Source: Verrucomicrobiota bacterium
GTDB lineage: Bacteria; Verrucomicrobiota; Verrucomicrobiia; Chthoniobacterales; SZAS-18
DNA length: 64,000 nt
Direction: 5' to 3'
Assembly (NCBI GenBank): GCA_025353105.1
Contig: JANXRG010000017.1
Span: 1 to 64,000, forward strand
Shown: piece by piece, positions 55,267 through 64,000 of the stretch
Position numbering within the stretch: the first letter of the stretch is position 1
Layout of the letters: each line of letters begins with the position of its first letter
Program-made: the position numbers and the translations under genes
Notes under the pieces: model-generated
Told to the model about the DNA's origin: nothing
Seen by the model: only the letters and a program-made list of their open reading frames with translations
Database searches by the model: none

Positions 55267-56382
55267 TCACGCCAGGTTCTCGGGATTGAGCGCGGCGAGC
55301 GGGCCATCGATAAAGCGGCCGTCCTTCCGGATCAGTTCGCTGTCGAGAAAGATTTCGCCGCCGCCGTAGTCGGGGCGCTGGATGTTGACCATGTCCCAAT
55401 GCACCTGGCTGCGGTTGCCGTTGTCGGCTTCTTCGTAGGCTTGGCCGGGCGTAAAGTGGAAGGATCCGGAAATTTTCTCGTCGAAAAGGATGTCGCGCAT
55501 CGGCTGGAGAATGTGCGGATTAAACGCGAGCGAGAATTCTCCGATGTACCGCGCACCCTCGTCGGAATCGAGGACCTCGTTCAGCTTGTCGGTCAGTCCG
55601 CCGGCGGCCTCGCCGCGCACGACCTTGCCCTTCTGGAACTCGAGTTTGATACCGTCGAAGTTCGTGCCGAGATAAATGGTCGGCGCGTTAAAGGAGATCG
55701 TGCCCTCCACCGAGTCGCGCACGGGGCAGGTAAAGACCTCGCCGTCGGGGATGTTGTGCGATCCGCCGCAGGCGATCGACTTGATCCCCTTGATGCTGAA
55801 TTTGAGATCCGTGCCGGGGCCCCTGATGTGCACCTTGTCGGCGCGCTCGAGCCGAGCCTTGAGGGCGGCCATCCCGGGTTCCATTTTTGAATAGTCGAGC
55901 GTGCACACACGAAAGTAAAAATCCTCGAACTGCTCGGTGCTCATGCCGGCCTGCTGCGCCATCGCGGACGACGGCCAACGGAGCACGCACCACTTCGTCT
56001 TGCGCACGCGGTAGTCGGTGACGGGACGCATCGATTTCATGACCAGCTTCATCCGCTCGCTCGGCACGTCGGACATTTCGGTGATATTGTGACTGCCGCG
56101 CACGGCGATATAGGCCTGCATTTTCTGCATGCGGGCGAGTTCGAGTTCGGCCTGAACATCGTATTGCGCCGCTTCCGCCTCACGGGCGAGTTCGCGTGAG
56201 ATGCGGCCGTGGTTGATCTGCACATAGGGCAGCGCTCCGCCCGCCCGCGCGGCGCGAATGAGCGCCACCGTCATCGCCTCGGGGATGTCGTACGAATCAA
56301 TCAGCACACGTTCGCCGGGCTGAAGCTTGGTCGAGAAATTCGTGAGCAGTTTAGCGAGTTGGTCGTAGCGAGGGTCAGACAT
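55267..56382 (-). CDS. M29-family metalloaminopeptidase
   Basis: A 371-residue peptidase of the AmpS/AmpII family with paired metals. The N-terminal part has [20 protein letters not shown]; the C-terminal half has the metal-ligand blocks [39 protein letters not shown] and [22 protein letters not shown] at 56382 gives the family length; upstream open sequence is shadow. It lies 13 bases after the RDD gene. Confidence 0.88.
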   Translation of the reverse strand: MSDPRYDQLAKLLTNFSTKLQPGERVLIDSYDIPEAMTVALIRAARAGGALPYVQINHGRISRELAREAEAAQYDVQAELELARMQKMQAYIAVRGSHNITEMSDVPSERMKLVMKSMRPVTDYRVRKTKWCVLRWPSSAMAQQAGMSTEQFEDFYFRVCTLDYSKMEPGMAALKARLERADKVHIRGPGTDLKFSIKGIKSIACGGSHNIPDGEVFTCPVRDSVEGTISFNAPTIYLGTNFDGIKLEFQKGKVVRGEAAGGLTDKLNEVLDSDEGARYIGEFSLAFNPHILQPMRDILFDEKISGSFHFTPGQAYEEADNGNRSQVHWDMVNIQRPDYGGGEIFLDSELIRKDGRFIDGPLAALNPENLA

Positions 56383-56395
56383 AACGTGGTCGGAT

Positions 56396-57226
56396 CTAGG
56401 GTGAAGGCGCCACGATAGCGCGCTTCGCGGGCGACGCGAGCCCCGAGGGCTGGAAGACGATCCCGACGACATTGCGCACGTAAGCTTCATCGGAAAGATC
56501 GGCCACGACCTCGTCGGGGTAAGGCACGATGGCCTTCAACTGCGCCGCGAGTTCGCGAAATATTTCCACGCGCGGTTCGGGATCGAGCTGTTCGCGCCGA
56601 AGTAACGCGCGCAACGCCACGGCGGCGACCGCGGGCGGCACCCGCTGGCGAAGCCGGGCCGCCAAAACGTGATTCTCGCTCAGGGAGTTGAATTTGAAGT
56701 GCAGCCCGAGCGCCGCGACGTCCGGCAGGCGCTCATCGGGCAGCCGGACCACGACGGTTCCGGCGGCGAGATCGCCGAGTCGCTGACCGCGCCGGCTGAG
56801 CAGGCAAACCACGCCGCCCACCAGATAAAATCCCGGCAGTACGTCCACCGCACGCAGGAGGTTGCGCATCATCACCTGGCTGAAACGCAAACGCAGTCCG
56901 GTGGCGTCCATCACGCGCAGCCGCAGGAGTCGTTTGCCGAGCGTCTGGCCGCGCCAGAGCCATTCGCAGGCGATGCCGTACGCCATGGGCACGACAAAAT
57001 ACGCGATCAGCATGCTGGCGTTGGCGAGGTCCGGGCTGACAAGCCCGAACACCACGAGAACTTTGCCGAGCAGAGAACAGATGGCGTAGTAAACGGCCAC
57101 ATCGATCGCCAGCGCGTAAAAGCGCGAGAGCGGCCCCGCCAGCGGCAGGGCGAAATCGACGCCCTCGGGCAAGCGAATCACGAGTGAATTCGTCCGGCCG
57201 GCGGAGAGTGAGGCGGGTGCGCTCAT
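56396..57226 (-). CDS. RDD-family membrane protein
   Basis: A 276-residue protein. Residues about 27-160 form the RDD domain with three membrane helices: [20 protein letters not shown] carries the Arg-Asp pattern in derived form, then [20 protein letters not shown], a canonical RDD block, and [20 protein letters not shown]. The C-terminal 100 residues are soluble. It overlaps the SpoIIM-like gene by ATGA and ends the MoxR operon. Confidence 0.85.
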   Translation of the reverse strand: MSAPASLSAGRTNSLVIRLPEGVDFALPLAGPLSRFYALAIDVAVYYAICSLLGKVLVVFGLVSPDLANASMLIAYFVVPMAYGIACEWLWRGQTLGKRLLRLRVMDATGLRLRFSQVMMRNLLRAVDVLPGFYLVGGVVCLLSRRGQRLGDLAAGTVVVRLPDERLPDVAALGLHFKFNSLSENHVLAARLRQRVPPAVAAVALRALLRREQLDPEPRVEIFRELAAQLKAIVPYPDEVVADLSDEAYVRNVVGIVFQPSGLASPAKRAIVAPSP

Positions 57227-58239
57227 GGCGTGGCTGCCACTGGGTCTTTCGAGCGGCCGGAGAATCCGAGGAACAGAATGAGGTTCACGAGTTGCACGGC
57301 GCCGAAGGCAATCTTCACGCCGTACGGCAGCACCGGCGCGTGATATTGCGAGAGGAAGGCCTCGATGATGCCGGCCCAGACGAGCATCACGGCGACGCCG
57401 CCGATGAGCGTCGCGAGATCCGGCAGGATGGCCTTTAATCGTCGCGAGAAAGGGACGCGCCGGCCCCAGCCGATGACCGCGCGCGCGAGCAAGAGACCGC
57501 CCTGCCCGGCGACAAGAATGGCCGGGATTTCGATGGATCCATGCGGTAGCAACCACGCGGCGAGAAACGTGCCCTCCCCGGCGGCCAGATAATCGAAGCA
57601 GATGCCGCCGAGCATCACGCCGTTGTAAAAGAGCACGACGACCGTCCCGAGGCCCCACGTAAGGCCGAGGGCGAGCGCGGTGATCGAGACTCTGATGTTG
57701 TTTGCCATGAGGTGTGCCGAGAAGGACGCCTTCCTTCCGCCGAGATCCCGGCCCCCGCGCTGTTCCTCATGGGCGACACGCTTGTTCGGATCCATTTCGC
57801 CGTGCCCGTACGGCAGAAGCGCCTGCTTTGCCTCGGGGTCTCGCGCCACGGCGAATCCGCCGAGTGCGCACCCGACCACCGTAATCAGGAGCGAGATCCA
57901 AAACGCCCCGATGTGCCGGCGAAAAGTGCGCGGAAACGTTCGCATCAGCCAGTCGTACGGGCGCCAGCGCGAGTCCCCGGCCTCGCGCGCCGAATGCAGT
58001 TCCGCGTAGGCCCGCGCGACCAGGCCATCGAGCCGCTTGCGCACCTCTGGCTCCGCGGAAAACGTCGTCAACCGGGCGAGATCCGACGCGGCGCGCTGAT
58101 AAAGGTAATAGAAACGCTGCGCCTCACCAAGATCCGCGAAGCCGCGCGCGGGGTTCGAGTCCAAATTCTTGAGCGTCGATTCCAGCTCGTCCCAATGCGG
58201 TCGCGCCGACGCCGTGAATTTTTCGAGATCGAGGATCAT
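57223..58239 (-). CDS. SpoIIM-like (stage II sporulation protein M family) membrane protein
   Basis: A 338-residue protein with a cytoplasmic helical start (residues 1-110) and five or so membrane helices (HIGAFWISLLITVVGCALGG, ISITALALGLTWGLGTVVVL, LAAWLLPHGSIEIPAILVAG, and more). LPHGSIEIPAI is the SpoIIM family signature. In non-sporulating bacteria it typically partners RDD and MoxR/DUF58 genes, exactly as here. Role in the complex is unknown. Confidence 0.87.
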   Translation of the reverse strand: MILDLEKFTASARPHWDELESTLKNLDSNPARGFADLGEAQRFYYLYQRAASDLARLTTFSAEPEVRKRLDGLVARAYAELHSAREAGDSRWRPYDWLMRTFPRTFRRHIGAFWISLLITVVGCALGGFAVARDPEAKQALLPYGHGEMDPNKRVAHEEQRGGRDLGGRKASFSAHLMANNIRVSITALALGLTWGLGTVVVLFYNGVMLGGICFDYLAAGEGTFLAAWLLPHGSIEIPAILVAGQGGLLLARAVIGWGRRVPFSRRLKAILPDLATLIGGVAVMLVWAGIIEAFLSQYHAPVLPYGVKIAFGAVQLVNLILFLGFSGRSKDPVAATP

Positions 58240-58249
58240 GCGGTCTTGG

Positions 58250-59680
58250 TCAGATCAATTGCCGGGCCTTCACCTCAAGGTACCGATTAACGAGTTGCGC
58301 GGTCATGCGCTCCTGGTCGAGCAGCGAAAATTTCACGCCGATGCGACGCAGGGCTTCGCCGGTTTCGTGCAGTTGCCGCCAGCGCAGATGCCCACCCAGG
58401 CGGGCATACAGCGCCCGCGTGTCGCCGACCGGCGAATGCGTTGGGTCCTCGGTGAAGAGCGGCCGGGCTTCCGGTGGTCGAACCATCGGCACGAGCACAA
58501 GATGCTGCCGGCTCAGCAGTCCGATGTTGCGCACGAACGACTCGGCCAACACCGGATCATCGAGCGAAGTCAGCACGACGAGCAACGCCCGCTTGCGCAG
58601 CGTCACGCGCAGGAACGCGCAGAGTTCGCCGAAGTCGGGACTCACCATCCGCGGCTCGACCGTGAACAGCGCCTCGCGCACCGCTTGATGATGCGCAACC
58701 CCGCCGCGCGCGCGCAGGAAATTATCCACGCGATCCGCGAACGTCACGAGGCCGAAGAAATCGCCTTGGCGCGCCGCCACATCGCCGAGGAGCATGGCCG
58801 ACGCAATCGTGCGTTCGAGCGTGGTCGGCGGCGCAGACTCCAGCGCCACGAGATCCGCGTCGTCCAGCGCGGTCTGCGTGCGAACCGTCGCAGCCGGTTT
58901 CGCGCCGGGTCCGGCGGTGAGTGGAGCGAGCCGCGCGCTGAGGCGGGACGTGTCGAGCACGACGTACACTTCCTGGGTGCGCTCGATTTGGTAGACCCGC
59001 GTGATGGGCTTGCGCCGGCGCGCCGTGGCTTTCCAATGAATGTCCTCGGGCGAATCGCCGGAGACATACTCGCGCAGTTTTTCGAATTCGCGTCCCTTGC
59101 CGACCTGCCGCCGTTTGCGGATTCCATCGCTGCCGCGCGGCAGAAACATGGCCGCGATCTGTCGTCGTTCGACGCGCAGATCCGGATAGACCCGGAGTTC
59201 GAGTTCGATTGGAAAATTCTCCCGCCGCGCCCACAACCCGAACGGCGACGGCGACTCCAGAAAAATCCGGGCGAGCGAAAATTTTCCCCGACGCCGCGCC
59301 AGCAACGGCCAATCCCAGCGCACGACCGGACTTGCGGCCGGCAACGCGACAGTGGCAGCATCCGGCTCCGCCTTGATTTCCGGCGGAAACGAAAACCCCA
59401 CGCGCACGGTGGAGGCAGGCGCCTTTTCGCCTCGCACGAACGTGAGCGGCAGCAGGCCCTCACGCTCCTTGGCCAGCCGCACGAGTGCCGGGGTCTGCAC
59501 CCGAATTCCGCTGGCCGAGCGTGCGGCGAGCCCGGCATCCACCAACGCCAGGAGCCCGACCAGACCGATTCCGGAGAGGGCGAGCGCGGCCGCGTCCGGC
59601 GCCAGACCGGCCACCGCCGCGAGCGGAACGGCGACCAGACCCACCAACCAGAGCAGCGATGATCGGGGCGCGATGCGCAT
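58250..59680 (-). CDS. DUF58 protein with VWA-like domain
   Basis: A 476-residue protein: two N-terminal membrane helices (about residues 7-50), a beta-rich region, then the DUF58 motif LREYVSGDSPEDIHWKATAR, RRKPITRVYQ and a VWA-like start VYVVLDTSRL. DUF58 proteins act with MoxR ATPases, probably as their VWA-type substrates or adaptors. It lies 9 bases after the MoxR gene. Confidence 0.9.
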   Translation of the reverse strand: MRIAPRSSLLWLVGLVAVPLAAVAGLAPDAAALALSGIGLVGLLALVDAGLAARSASGIRVQTPALVRLAKEREGLLPLTFVRGEKAPASTVRVGFSFPPEIKAEPDAATVALPAASPVVRWDWPLLARRRGKFSLARIFLESPSPFGLWARRENFPIELELRVYPDLRVERRQIAAMFLPRGSDGIRKRRQVGKGREFEKLREYVSGDSPEDIHWKATARRRKPITRVYQIERTQEVYVVLDTSRLSARLAPLTAGPGAKPAATVRTQTALDDADLVALESAPPTTLERTIASAMLLGDVAARQGDFFGLVTFADRVDNFLRARGGVAHHQAVREALFTVEPRMVSPDFGELCAFLRVTLRKRALLVVLTSLDDPVLAESFVRNIGLLSRQHLVLVPMVRPPEARPLFTEDPTHSPVGDTRALYARLGGHLRWRQLHETGEALRRIGVKFSLLDQERMTAQLVNRYLEVKARQLI

Positions 59681-59689
59681 GGTGATGGA

Positions 59690-60655
59690 TCAACGTGGCA
59701 CCGCGACGCGCTCAAGGATTTGCGCGACCGCCGCGGCGCTATCGAGCCCTTCCAATTCAAATTCCGGGCGCAGGACGAGTCGATGTTCGAGGACCGGCCG
59801 CGCGAGCGAGCGCAGATCATCCGGCGTGACGAAGTCGCGACCCGAGAGCGCCGCCAGCGCACGGCCCGCGAGCAGCAGCGCGAGCGTGGCGCGGGGTCCC
59901 GCGCCGACCAGCACCGCCTCGTGCGCGCGGGTCGTGCGGACGAGATCCACCGCATAGGCGACGAGTTCCTCACGCACAGCCATGCCTTGCAACGTCGCCC
60001 GCAGCGCCGTGAGGGTCGCGGCGTCGACGACGGGCCGCACCGCGCCGGCCGCCAGCGTGACCTCCGGCGAGTTCGGCCCGAGCACGCGCTGGGCGAGGTG
60101 GTACTCGTCCTCGCGCGACGGATACGACATCGTGATCTTGAACAGAAAACGATCGCGCTGCGCCTCGGGCAGGGGGTATGTACCTTCCGACTCGACGGGA
60201 TTTTGGGTGGCGAAGACGGTAAAATTCGCCGGCAACGCGTAGGTGTGTCGGTCGATGCTGACGAGGCGTTCCTGCATCGCCTGCAGGAGGGCGGACTGGG
60301 TCTTGGCCGGCGCGCGATTGATTTCGTCGGCCAGCAGAAACGTCGTGAACACCGGCCCGGGAACGAACATGAATTCGTTTTTGCCCAGATCGAAGATGTT
60401 CGTGCCCGTGATGTCGGCGGGCATCAAGTCGGGCGTGAACTGAATGCGGTTGAAATCGCAGCCGAGCACATGCGCGAGCGTGCGGACGAGCAGCGTCTTG
60501 GCCACGCCAGGCACGCCCTCGACGAGGGCGTGCTGGTTCGTGACGATGGCGATGAGCGCCATGTCGATCACATCGGTCTGGCCGATGATGACTTTGCTTA
60601 CTTCGGCGCGGGCCAGCGCGAGGACATGTTTGAGTAGTTCGAGTGGTTCGGACAT
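59690..60655 (-). CDS. MoxR-family AAA+ ATPase
   Basis: A 321-residue ATPase: Walker A LVEGVPGVAKTLLVRTLA, Walker B FTTFLLADEINRAPAKTQSA, sensor 1 FTVFATQNPVESEGTYPLP and sensor 2 region GAGPRATLALLLAGRALA. MoxR proteins are chaperone-like ATPases that activate or assemble envelope or metal enzymes with VWA partners. ATG at 60655 is used; the frame above it overlaps the DUF4350 gene. Confidence 0.94.
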   Translation of the reverse strand: MSEPLELLKHVLALARAEVSKVIIGQTDVIDMALIAIVTNQHALVEGVPGVAKTLLVRTLAHVLGCDFNRIQFTPDLMPADITGTNIFDLGKNEFMFVPGPVFTTFLLADEINRAPAKTQSALLQAMQERLVSIDRHTYALPANFTVFATQNPVESEGTYPLPEAQRDRFLFKITMSYPSREDEYHLAQRVLGPNSPEVTLAAGAVRPVVDAATLTALRATLQGMAVREELVAYAVDLVRTTRAHEAVLVGAGPRATLALLLAGRALAALSGRDFVTPDDLRSLARPVLEHRLVLRPEFELEGLDSAAAVAQILERVAVPR

Positions 60656-60666
60656 GGGCGGGGCGA

Positions 60667-62070
60667 TCAGGTGGGGTGATTCTTTTCCGGCTGTAACGCG
60701 ACGCGCATGGCGCGATAGGCCGCGGCGGGATCCTTTTCCAAACCGAAAGCGGAAAGAATCTCGGACAATCGTTTCATGCGCTCGGGCGTCGGCCGCCGCC
60801 GGCCATCGAGACCGCCCGCGGCGTGCCGCCATTGGTCATAACACAATTGCGGAAGCTGCGCGGGACCAACCGCGCGGCGCAGAAGGCTTGGCAGGCCCGC
60901 GTCGGCCGCGAGCCCGGCCTGAGGCGGCGCGCCCTCCGCACCCGGATCGGACGGCGGCGGCACGAGTGGCGCGGTATTTTTCCAAATGTAGAGCAGCGCC
61001 AACGCAAGAAACGCAAAGACTACGCCGGTCAGCTGGTAGCGATGCACAAACGTCATCAGGCTGGGATTTTCCCGCGTGCCGTGCATCTGCTCGTCGAACA
61101 CCACGCGGCGCGCATCGCCCAGCAACCACGCGAGCGCGGATGGATTCGCCTCCTTGAACAGCGCCTCGTTGCTCAGGAAATACGTATCCGACGCCAGGAT
61201 CAGTTTTCCCGCGCCGAAGTCGCGTTCCGCGAGCACCGGCTGGCGGCTGCGCGAATACATCACACGCCACAACGGCTGCTCGCTGGCCGCCAGCTCGAAG
61301 TCGAGCGCGGAATGCCACGGCAGCGAATCCTTGCCCGTCTCCGCGGCGAACGCGGGGAAGGCCGGCCGGACTACCAGGCCGCCCGTGCCGTCGCTCTTCG
61401 GATCGGACGCTTTCTTTTCCACCCGTCGAAAATCGATGCCCCAGCGTTGCGCCAGGGTCTTCTCCCGTTCCGCGACCCTCTTCATCAGCTCTTCGATCGT
61501 CGATTCGCCGTCTTTCTTTTTGTCATCGCCGGCGGGCGGCGCCGCCCCCGGAGCATTGTCGCGAGCCCGTGGTTTCGGGTCGCGCGATTTTGATTTTTCC
61601 GGATTCGACCCGGGTTTCGTCTTGCGGTCATCGCCGTCGATTTTCCCGTCCGGTTTCCGCTCGCCCGGTGAGGCGTCGATTGCCAGAAACGCCAGCACCA
61701 CCCGCGCGCCGGCTCGCGCCGCCCGCTCAATCGCTTCCACGCGCGCCGGTGTCCCGAAGTGGTTCCAGTCGGCCGGATTCTCGCCGAGAAGGAAAACCGT
61801 GGTGTGCGCCAGGTCGTTGGTCCGTCCATCGGGTTCCATCGCGAGGCGATCGAGCGGACGGAAGTGGCGTTCGACGCGCACGGGACGGCCGGGCAGATTT
61901 TCCAGCGCGGCAAAGAGTGCCTTGGCGCCGACGGGATCCGCGCGAAACGTCGAGGACGGTGGATAGACGTCGCCTTCGCCCATGCGCAGGGCGAGCAGGC
62001 TGTACAAGGCCGCGGCAAAGGCCGCCGCGAGACCGGCGGCGATGATCCAGTGGGGGAAGCGCGCTCTCAT
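60667..62070 (-). CDS. DUF4350-like membrane protein
   Basis: A 467-residue protein with an N-terminal membrane helix (about residues 6-26), a DUF4350-type periplasmic or soluble domain (VYPPSSTFRADPVGAKALFA, then TVFLLGENPADW), a disordered charged linker (about 135-195), AGKLILASDTYFLSNEALF and a second helix (about 365-385, VFAFLALALLYIWK). The S-x-F-x-G-x-x-A-L start is a family sign. It sits between DUF4129 and MoxR genes, as is usual for this operon type. Confidence 0.78.
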   Translation of the reverse strand: MRARFPHWIIAAGLAAAFAAALYSLLALRMGEGDVYPPSSTFRADPVGAKALFAALENLPGRPVRVERHFRPLDRLAMEPDGRTNDLAHTTVFLLGENPADWNHFGTPARVEAIERAARAGARVVLAFLAIDASPGERKPDGKIDGDDRKTKPGSNPEKSKSRDPKPRARDNAPGAAPPAGDDKKKDGESTIEELMKRVAEREKTLAQRWGIDFRRVEKKASDPKSDGTGGLVVRPAFPAFAAETGKDSLPWHSALDFELAASEQPLWRVMYSRSRQPVLAERDFGAGKLILASDTYFLSNEALFKEANPSALAWLLGDARRVVFDEQMHGTRENPSLMTFVHRYQLTGVVFAFLALALLYIWKNTAPLVPPPSDPGAEGAPPQAGLAADAGLPSLLRRAVGPAQLPQLCYDQWRHAAGGLDGRRRPTPERMKRLSEILSAFGLEKDPAAAYRAMRVALQPEKNHPT

Positions 62071-62077
62071 GCGGGAT

Positions 62078-63787
62078 TCACGCGGCTTGAACCGGAGGCG
62101 GCGACAGCGGCGCAGTAAGCGGGTGTTGCTGTCGCTCAAATTCCGCGAGAACTTCGGGCCCCGCGACGTGCTGGCCATACCAACTGCGTTCGAAAAGCTG
62201 AATGCAATCGCCGAACGCAGGTGGCCAATCCGGATGCTGTCGCGCGCGTCGCATCAACTCGGCGTGATAATCGCGGTTGGACTTGTGTCGCGCGATCGAG
62301 ATCACGCCCTGGCTCGCGAGTCCGGCGAGCGTCCCAAGGAACAGCGCGCGCAGGGCGAGTCGATATTCCCCTTTCGCGGCGAGTTCCCGCGCCAGGCGCA
62401 ACCATTCGTTTTCCGGGAGTTGCGACGCGAGTACATCGTCGCCCGTCAGATCCGTCACGGCGGATTCCGGGGGAGCCACGCCGGGCAGTGCGGTCGCCGC
62501 GCGGCGTCTTCCGCGCCATTGGCGAACGCCGACGAACAGGGCCGCCCCAAGGGTCGCGGCGAGCAGGAAATAGAGCGCAGTCTCCGCGCCGGAAAGCGCG
62601 CCCAGACTCCAACCCGCTCCCGGTTCCGGTCCGGGATTCGACCGCGGATTCGTGATCCGGCGCAGCCAGTCACGAAAATCCTGATACCAGATTGTGATCT
62701 TCTTGCGCACCCGCGAAAATAAATCGCCGATCCGATCGAAGAACCGTTCCACCGGCCCCTTCGGGACGTCGGCTTTGGGTGCGATCAGGCTGCGCGGCAT
62801 GCGCCACGCGAATTCGCGCCGCTCAAACACGTCCTTCAATGATCGCTCAATTTCGGCGGGAGCGACGCGCGGAGACGGCGGCGCGTCGGACGACGCGGCA
62901 AAGGAACAAGGAGGAAGCAAGAAGAAGGAAATCAGAATGAGGGCGCGAACGATGGTCGCTGCAGTCCCGGGCAAATTTTTCTTCCTTGTTCCTTCTTCCT
63001 TGTTCCTTCTCTCGCTAAGCACGGCGAGCAGGTCCCTTCCGTCGTGCACGGAGCGGGCGTGGAAACAACGCACGACGTAGTAGGCAAGCGTCAGCGGATT
63101 GAGGCAAAGGTGCGCGACGGCGAGCGCGACGGCGAAAAAGGTGGAGTTCAGGATAAAGGCGGTCGGGCTCATGGAGAAACTCGATTCCAAACCGGTGAAG
63201 ATCCGGATCAATTCCGGGAGCGATGCGCCGATGATGAAAATATTGAGGAAAACAAAAAGACCGAACGCGTTGATCAGCAGCAACGCCATGAAATTCTGCT
63301 TCGGCCACAGGCCCGCGAGATCCTTCGCCCGGCGATAAGCGACCGCGGGCTCGAGGGTGCCGTCGCCGAACATCGCGAGTTGATGATAAAAAGCGCAGGT
63401 CCACGCGAAGGGCAGACCCAACAGCGCGGCCAGCGGGAGGGCGATCAATTTCGTTGGCTGCCATGCACCCTGGAGATACGCAAGCCGGCGGATTCTCGAC
63501 CAGGTCCAGGCGGGGCGCGCCCCGCGGGCTGCGTGTGCGAGCAGTTCCGAGGAGGCCGCCGACTGCCAGCATTTCATCCACGCGTAGAGCAACGTCATGC
63601 CCAGCGCCGCCTCGATGAGATGGTCCTCGGCCTGCACGTTTCGGCTCATGTCGGCCCAGAAGAACAGGAACCCCAGCAGGAAGGGGATCGTCCCCGCGAG
63701 ATAAAGCGTGATGAGGCGCGCCGGCGCCGTGCGCAAGAGGTGCACGGCCTCCTCAAGGTATTCGAGCGCGGGACGGGCGGGAATCAT
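62078..63787 (-). CDS. Membrane protein joined to a DUF4129 protein
   Basis: A 569-residue frame that looks like two proteins end to end. Residues 1-255 form a polytopic membrane protein (helices near 24-46, 115-132, 165-200, 210-230). Residues 279-298 (IVRALILISFFLLPPCSFAA) read like a signal peptide, after which comes a standard secreted DUF4129 protein: EIERSLKDVFERREFAW, a membrane helix (about 410-425), and AKGEYRLALRALFLGTLAGL with SNRDYHAELM and ERSWYG. The join (SERRNKEEGTRKK) is coded by tandem repeats. No ATG or GTG stands at the second signal peptide; a TTG codes residue 272. Confidence 0.8.
   Translation of the reverse strand: MIPARPALEYLEEAVHLLRTAPARLITLYLAGTIPFLLGFLFFWADMSRNVQAEDHLIEAALGMTLLYAWMKCWQSAASSELLAHAARGARPAWTWSRIRRLAYLQGAWQPTKLIALPLAALLGLPFAWTCAFYHQLAMFGDGTLEPAVAYRRAKDLAGLWPKQNFMALLLINAFGLFVFLNIFIIGASLPELIRIFTGLESSFSMSPTAFILNSTFFAVALAVAHLCLNPLTLAYYVVRCFHARSVHDGRDLLAVLSERRNKEEGTRKKNLPGTAATIVRALILISFFLLPPCSFAASSDAPPSPRVAPAEIERSLKDVFERREFAWRMPRSLIAPKADVPKGPVERFFDRIGDLFSRVRKKITIWYQDFRDWLRRITNPRSNPGPEPGAGWSLGALSGAETALYFLLAATLGAALFVGVRQWRGRRRAATALPGVAPPESAVTDLTGDDVLASQLPENEWLRLARELAAKGEYRLALRALFLGTLAGLASQGVISIARHKSNRDYHAELMRRARQHPDWPPAFGDCIQLFERSWYGQHVAGPEVLAEFERQQHPLTAPLSPPPVQAA
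62981..63008. repeat. Tandem 14-base repeat at the join of the fused gene
   Basis: CTTCCTTGTTCCTT occurs twice in perfect tandem. An inverted copy of its core (AAGGAACAAGG) lies at 62900-62910, so the segment coding the internal signal peptide is bracketed by inverted repeats. The sequence resembles intergenic repeats more than coding DNA. Confidence 0.7.
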
Positions 63788-64000
63788 TTGCCGGCTTCCT
63801 CCCAGATTGTCCCGTCGTGAAAGCTCGAGGGCGCGCGCACGAGAAAAAGTCCGACAAGATAAAAAGCAAACCAGAGCAAGGCGAGGGCGGCGGCGAGTCG
63901 TGCCGCGGCCAGCGTGGAGGCCGGAAGATTGCGCGCGCTCTTCGCTTGGCCGCGGTTAGCGGTCAACTTGCGGAGGCACGACGCGCACATGACGCGCCCG
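63784..64000 (-). CDS. Small membrane protein, possibly cut by window edge
   Basis: From ATG at 63990 the frame gives 68 residues: a CASC pair at the start, a basic stretch and one membrane helix (about residues 29-51, AARLAAALALLWFAFYLVGLF). The frame is also open up to the window end (Gly-Arg-Val before Met), so the gene may begin outside. It overlaps the next gene by ATGA and is the most upstream visible member of the MoxR operon. Not recognised. Confidence 0.5.
   Translation of the reverse strand, partial: GRVMCASCLRKLTANRGQAKSARNLPASTLAAARLAAALALLWFAFYLVGLFLVRAPSSFHDGTIWEEAGK

Noticed and set aside
58169-59662. 497-residue plus-strand frame
   Set aside because: Antisense shadow of the DUF58 gene with no recognisable domain.

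Overview
The window is 64 kb of dense, GC-rich, Gram-negative chromosome. Genes are packed with many 4-base ATGA/GTGA start-stop overlaps. Outer-membrane (TolC-type) proteins, heptosyltransferase-like and TonB-domain proteins point to a diderm. The gene content, the intergenic repeats and the MoxR/DUF58/DUF4129/SpoIIM operon are most like Verrucomicrobiota. That assignment is from memory of such genomes, not from a search. I see no rRNA, tRNA, CRISPR array, prophage or insertion sequence.

Region 1 (1-9.9 kb, mostly +) is a surface-polysaccharide locus: a membrane protein, a GT2 transferase, UDP-galactopyranose mutase, a second GT2, a bifunctional nucleotide-rhamnose synthase-like epimerase/reductase, rmlB, rmlA, then GT2, GT4 and GT9 transferases. 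rmlC and a classical rmlD are absent; the plant-type epimerase/reductase probably replaces both. Region 2 (9.95-16.0 kb, -) is one export operon: two tandem TolC-like proteins, a HlyD/MacA-like adaptor, a FtsX-type permease and a LolD/MacB-like ATPase. Region 3 (16.1-30.3 kb) holds lipid- and glycan-related genes: a serine palmitoyltransferase-like oxoamine synthase, four glycosyltransferases including a MGDG-synthase-like one, an SCP2-like protein, a class III aminotransferase, and an operon for a ketoacyl synthase, an ACP-dehydratase fusion and a short-chain reductase.

Region 4 (30.3-38.5 kb) has mnmG with two palindromic parS-like sites (one inside the gene, one just upstream), followed by a complete pyruvate dehydrogenase operon (E1 alpha, E1 beta, E2, E3) and a frameshifted DUF4287-type gene. 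Region 5 (38.6-56.4 kb) is mostly housekeeping: NfeD-type protease, tilS, serS, TonB-domain proteins (one with an internal amber codon), gcvP, an isochorismatase-like hydrolase, a Tricorn-type protease, gcvH, rnc and an M29 aminopeptidase. Region 6 (56.4-64 kb, -) is a MoxR-ATPase operon: small membrane protein, DUF4129 protein, DUF4350-like protein, MoxR, DUF58, SpoIIM-like and RDD proteins.

The items most worth following are the rhamnose-pathway substitution, the parS-like pair at mnmG, the acyl/glycolipid gene set beside a double-TolC exporter, a DUF4129 gene that seems fused to its upstream neighbour through an intergenic-type repeat, and several small repeat elements.
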